From: Cervus elaphus
Lineage: Eukaryota > Chordata > Mammalia > Artiodactyla > Cervidae
Reading direction: 5' to 3'
Assembly: GCF_910594005.1 (NCBI RefSeq)
Contig: NW_025316737.1
Span: 290,335-354,334, forward strand
DNA: 64,000 bases
The position numbers and the translations under genes were made by a program. Below are positions 59,307-64,000 of this stretch, in pieces (the first letter of the stretch is position 1; each line of letters opens with the position of its first letter). Under the pieces are notes generated by a model, which saw only the letters and a program-made list of their open reading frames with translations, ran no database searches and was not told the DNA's origin.

Positions 59307-62300
59307 GGTGGTATTCCTCTGGAGACGAATCCAGGGACTAACCTCTCTTTTCGAGTTGATTTTTGGTCCACAGAGTTCTTTCGTGTTGCTACAGTGACCT
59401 CAGGATCCCTCTAGCCTTGAAACAGTGTTCTTGGGGTTTCTCTGGAGTGCCATCAAGGAAATCAAGGCTCCTTTCATGTGTGATGTGCAAGACGGAATTG
59501 CTCTGCACGCAGTACAGGGGAATCGGGCCTCATCTCGCATCGAGGGGGAAGTTTCATGGTTTTTCTCGAGTTGCGGTCGGAACCTGGGGTATATTCTCGA
59601 GTTACGACGGGGATGGCCCTTCCACCCACGTGTTTCTTCAGCCACGTCAGGACTCCTGCCTAGTTGCGAGGGACAACTCGGGATTCTCCTGGAGGCTTGG
59701 CAGGGCAATTGGAACGCCTCTCCAGCTGAGGCGGGAGATCAAGGGTCCCTTTCCACGTGCCACAAGAATCCTGGCACTCCTATCAAGTTTCACGAGGAGT
59801 CCGGCATCGTCTCCTTTGGAGGCACTGATCTCTGCGTACCTCTGGAGTTTTCAAAGGATGTGAGGCCTCCGGTCGCGATGAGGTGGGGAACTAGGGGTTT
59901 CTCTGTGGTCTCCACAGGGGATTCAGACATCCTTTCATCTTGGGAGATGCAAGACGAGCCTGCATTCAAGTCACTGCAGGGATATCCAGCCTTATTTCGC
60001 GTCAGGGCATCGCGGTGTCCATTCCACTTGAGGCCGCAAACTCAGGGTCCCTCTCACATACCTAGAGTTGAGAGAAGCCTCCTCTTGAGGTGCTTGTGGT
60101 AAGGTGGTACTCCTCTGGAGTCGAAGCCAGGGACTAACCTCTCATCTCGAGTTGATTTTTGGCCCACGGAGCTCTTTCGTGTTGCTACAGTGACCTCAGG
60201 ATCCCTCTAGCCTTGAAACAGTGTTCTTGGGGTTTCTCTGGAGTGCCATCAAGGAAATCAAGGCTGCTTTCATGTGTGATGAGCAACACGGAATTGCTCT
60301 GCACGCAGTGCAGGGGAATCGGGCCTCATCTCGCGGCCAGGGGGAAGTCTCATGGTTTTTCTCGAGTTGCGGCGGGAACCTGGGGTATATTCTCGAGTTA
60401 CGACGGGGATGGCCCTTCCACACACATGTGTGTTCAGCCATGTCAGGACTCCTGCCTAATTGCGAGGGACAACTCGGGATTCTCCTCGAGGCTTTCCAGG
60501 GCAATTGGGACGCCTCTCCAGCGGAGGCGGGAGACCAAGGGTCCCTTTCCACGTGCCACAGGAATCCTGGGTCTCCTATTAAGTTTCACGAGGAGTCAGG
60601 CATCGTCTCCTTTGGAGGCACTGATCTCCGCGTACCTCTGGAGTTTTCAAAGGATGTGAGGCCTCCGGTCGCGATGAGGTGGGGAACTAGGTCTTTCTCT
60701 GTGGTCTCCACAGGGGATTCAGACATCCTTTCTTCTTGGGAGATGCAAGACGAGCCTGCATTCAAGTCACTGCAGGGATATCCAGCCTTATTTCGCGTCA
60801 GGGCATCGCGGTGTCCATTCCATTTGAGGCCGCAAACTCAGGGTCCCTCTCACATACCTAGAGCTGAGAGAAGCCTCCTCTTGAGGTGCTTGTGGTAAGG
60901 TGGTATTCCTCTGGAGTCGAAGCCAGGGACTAACCTCTCATCTCGAGTTGATTTTTGGCCCCCGGAGCTCTTTCGTGTTGCTACAGTGACCTCAGGATCC
61001 CTCTAGCCTTGAAACAGTGTTCTTGGGGTTTCTCTGGAGTGCCATCAAGGAAATCAAGGCTCCTTTCATGTGTGATGTGCAACACAGAATTGCTCTGCAC
61101 GCAGTGCAGGGGAATCGGGCCTCATCTCGCGGTGAGGGGGAAGTCTCATGGTTTTTCTCGAGTTGCGGCGGGAACCTGGGGTATATCCTCGAGTTACGAC
61201 GGGGATGGCCCTTCCACACACGTGTTTGTTCAGCCACGTCAGGACTCTTGCCTAGTTGCGAGACACAACTCGGGATTCTCCTCGAGGCTTGGCAAGGCAA
61301 TTGGGACGCCTCTCCAGCTGAGGCGGGAGACCAAGGGTCCCTTTCCACGTGCCACAGGAATCCTGGGACTCCTATCAAGTTTCACGAGGAGTCAGGCATC
61401 GTCTCCTTTGGAGGCACTGATCTCCGCGTACCTCTGGAGTTTTCAAAGGATGTGAGGCCTCCGGTCGCGATGAGGTGGGGAACTAGGTCTTTCTCTGTGG
61501 TCTCCACAGGGGATTCAGACATCCTTTCATCTTGGGAGATGCAAGACGAGCCTGCATTCAAGTCACTGCAGGGTTATCCAGCCTTATTTCGCGACAGGGC
61601 ATCGCGGTGTCCATTCCACTTGAGGCCGCAAACTCAGGGTCCCTCTCACATACCTAGAGCTGAGAGAAGCCTCCTCTTGAGGTGCTTGTGGTAAGGTGGT
61701 ATTCCTCTGGAGTCGAAGCCAGGGACTAACCTCTCATCTCGAGTTGATTTTTGGCCCACGGAGCTCTTTCGTGTTGCTACAGTGACCTCAGGATCCCTCT
61801 AGCCTTGAAACAGTGTTCTTGGGGTTTCTCTGGAGTGCCATCAAGGAAATCAAGGCTCCTTTCATGTGTGATGTGCAAGACGGAATTGCTCTGCACGCAG
61901 TGCAGGGGAATCGGGCCTCATCTCGCGGCGAGGGGGAAGTCTCATGGTTTTTCTCGAGTTGCGGCGGGAACCTGGGGTATATTCTCGAGTTACGACGGGG
62001 ATGGCCCGTCCACACACGTGTTTCTTCAGCGACGTCAGGACTCCTGCCTAGTTGCGAGGGACAACTCTGGATTCTCCTCGAGGCTTGGCAGGGCAATTGG
62101 GACGCCTCTCCAGCTGAGGCGGGAGACCAAGTGTCCCTTTCCAAGTGCCACAGGAATCCTGGGACTCCTATCAAGTTTCACGAGGAGTCAGGCATCCTCT
62201 CCTTTGGAGGCACTGATCTCCGCGTACCTCTGGAGTTTTCAAAGGATGTGAGGCTATCGGTCGCGATGAGGTGGGGAACTAAGTCATTCTCTGTGCTTTC

Positions 62301-63889
62301 CACAGGGGATTCAGACATCCTTTCGTCCTGGGAGATGCAAGACGAGCCTGCATTCAAGTCACTGCAGGGATATCCGGCCTTATTTCGAGTCAGGGCATCG
62401 CGGTGTCCATTCCACTTGAGGCCGCAAACTGAGGGTCCCTCTCACATACCTAGAGCTGAGAGAAGCCTCCTCTTGAGCTGCTTGTGGTAAGGTGGTATTC
62501 CTCAGGATTCGAAGCCAGGGACTAACCTCTCATCTCGTGTTGATTCTTGGTCCACGGAGCTCTTTCGTGTTGCTACAGTGACCTCAGGATCCCTCTAGCC
62601 TTGAAACAGTGTTCTTGGGGTTTCTCTGGAGTGCCATCAAGGAAATCAAGGCTCCTTTCATGTGTGATGTGCAACACGGAATTACTCTGCACGCAGTGCA
62701 GGGGAATCGGGCCTCATCTCGCGGCGAGGGGGAAGTCTCATGGTTTTTCTCGAATTGCGGCGGGAACCTGGGGTATATTCTCGAGTTACGACGGGGATGG
62801 CCCTTCCACCAAGTGTTTCTTCAGCGACGTCAGGACTCCTGCCTAGTTGCGAGGGACAACTCTGGATTCTCCTCGAGGCTTGGCAGGGCAATTGGGACGC
62901 CTCTCCAGCTGAGGCGGAAGACCAAGTGTCCCTTTCCAAGTGCCACAGGAATCCTGGGACTCCTATCAAGTTTCACGAGGAGTCAGGCATCGTCTCCTTT
63001 GGAGGCACTGATCTCCGCATACCTCTGGAGTTTTCAAAGGATTTGAAGCCTCCTGTCGCGATGAGGTCGGGAACTAAGTCTTTCTCTGTGGTCTCCACAG
63101 GGGATTCAGACACCCTTTCGTCTTGGGAGATGCAAGACGACCCTGCATTCCAGTCACTGCAGGGATATCCGGCCTTATTTCGAGTCAGGGCATCGCGGTG
63201 TCCATTCCACTTGAGGCCGCAAATTCAGGGTCCCTCTCACATACCTAGAGCTGAGAGAAGCCTCCTCTTGAGGTGCTTGTGGTAAGGTGGTATTCCTCTG
63301 GAGTCGAAGCCTGGGACTAACCTCTCATCTCGAGTTGATTTTTGGTCCACGGAGCTCTTTCGTGTTGCTACAGTGACCTCAGGATCCCTCTAGCCTTGAA
63401 ACAGTGTTCTTGGGGTTTCTCTGGAGTGACATGAAGGAAATCAAGGCTCCTTTCATGTGTGATGTGCAACACAGAATTGCTCTGCACGCAGTGCAGGGTA
63501 ATCGCGCCTCATCTCGCGGCGAGGGGGAAGTCTCATGGTTTTTCTCGAGTTGCGGCGGGAACCTGGGGTATATTCTCGAGTTACGACGGGGATGGCCCTT
63601 CCACACACGTGTTTGTTCAGCCACGTCAGGACTCTTGCCTAGTTGCGAGACACAACTCGGGATTCTCCTCGAGGCTTGGCAAGGCAATTGGGACGCCTCT
63701 CCAGCTGAGGCGGGAGACCAAGGGTCCCTTTCCACGTGCCACAGGAATCCTGGGACTCCTATCAAGTTTCACGAGGAGTCAGGCATCGTCTCCTTTGGAG
63801 GCACTGATCTCCGCGTACCTCTGGAGTTTTCAAAGGATGTGAGGCCTCCGGTCGCGATGAGGTGGGGAACTAGGTCTTTCTCTGTGGTC
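59115..63889 (+). repeat. 4,775-bp tandem duplication, copy 2
   Basis: By reading I find only three differences from copy 1: G60266 for C55491, A60426 for G55651 (at a CpG) and T63827 for A59052. The one-base deletion ccaccaagtg is present in both (monomers 73 and 79). This is the youngest duplication in the window, or else an assembly duplicate. Confidence 0.9.
59307..63285 (+). repeat. Monomers 75-79 (C, D', A, B, E)
   Basis: Monomers end at 60102, 60898, 61694, 62490 and 63285. They are near-identical copies of 69-73. Monomer 76 has the private aaggctgcttt and cacacatgtg. Monomer 79 is 795 bp with the same ccaccaagtg deletion as 73. Confidence 0.93.
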
Positions 63890-64000
63890 TCCACAGGGGA
63901 TTCAGACATCCTTTCATCTTGGGAGATGCAAGATGAGCCTGCATTCAAGTCACTGCAGGGATATCCAGCCTTATTTCGCGCCAGGGCATCGCGGTGTCCA
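63286..64000 (+). repeat. Partial monomer 80, class A
   Basis: The 715 bases have gagtgacatgaagg, gggtaatcgcgcc and cgcgccaggg, as in monomer 52. Unlike 74 it stays of this type to the window edge (catcttggg, cattcaag), so it shows what 74 looked like before the crossover. Confidence 0.92.

Larger units (their letters stand above)
1..64000. repeat. Tandem satellite array, 796-bp monomer (ruminant satellite I type)
   Basis: The marker gtggtaagg recurs every 796 bp (795 bp five times) from 401 to the end, giving 79 whole monomers and two partial ones, all in the same orientation. The bases from 407 to 63285 (62,879) equal 79 x 796 minus 5 exactly, so no insertion is hidden. Monomers differ by scattered substitutions and by shared blocks of variants. 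The 31-bp internal periodicity is known from pecoran satellite I (bovine 1.715, ovine/caprine and cervid satellite I), and the 0.8-kb unit resembles cervid and caprine forms. Such arrays are normally centromeric or pericentromeric heterochromatin. The family name and location are inference, while the tandem structure is seen directly. Both ends lie inside a monomer, so the array continues beyond the window. Confidence 0.97.

Noticed and set aside
1..64000. CRISPR array or bacterial repeat region
   Set aside because: Repeats are contiguous 796-bp units without spacers, and there are no cas genes or bacterial genes.
1..64000. Ribosomal RNA, tRNA or transposon sequences within the array
   Set aside because: I saw no recognisable rRNA or tRNA segment and no poly-A tail, terminal repeat or length jump that would mark an insertion.
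1..64000. Telomeric or simple microsatellite tracts
   Set aside because: No run of TTAGGG or of short motifs was found. The only periodicities are 31 bp, 796 bp and multiples of 796 bp.

Overview
The window is satellite DNA from end to end, and I find no gene. It holds 79 complete head-to-tail monomers, a 406-base partial one on the left and a 715-base partial one on the right. Seventy-four complete monomers are exactly 796 bp. Five are 795 bp, ending at 1997, 3588, 10751, 58510 and 63285. No transposon, unique spacer, inversion or RNA gene interrupts the array. I number monomers 1-79 from base 407, taking each to end at the TAA in gtggtaaggtgg. Offsets are counted from the next base.

Each monomer is a degenerate stack of 26 subrepeats: 24 of 31 bp, one of 24 bp and one of 28 bp, which sum to 796. 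A 31-bp subrepeat is the hallmark of the pecoran ruminant satellite I family (bovine 1.715, sheep and goat satellite I, cervid satellite I). A unit near 0.8 kb fits the cervid or caprine/ovine size class rather than the 1.4-kb bovine unit. I infer pericentromeric or centromeric heterochromatin of a ruminant. I recognised this from the pattern and ran no search.

Diagnostic variants sort the monomers into classes. A has gagacacaactc and usually acacagaattg. B has acaactctgg, ttccaagtgcc and often ggctatcggtc. C has caagacggaatt, usually cgcatcgagg, ggcaattggaa and gccacaag. D has gctttgcagg, gggtctcc, cgcatacc and cattccag. E has a B-like front and a D-like back. D' has a D-like front and an A-like back. 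The order is not random. About 7.39-29.67 kb recurs from about 29.67 kb onward with a 28-monomer offset (22,287-22,288 bp). The second copy has been remodelled by smaller unequal exchanges. Smaller tandem duplications are nested inside: 2,388 bp at 18.9-23.6 kb, 2,388 bp at 33.3-38.0 kb, 5,572 bp at 45.9-56.3 kb, and a very recent 4,775 bp at 54.3-63.9 kb. The window is therefore a readable record of satellite evolution by unequal crossover and gene conversion.

Every monomer carries open frames of 128-225 codons, but these are by-products of a stop-poor repeat and are not annotated as genes.
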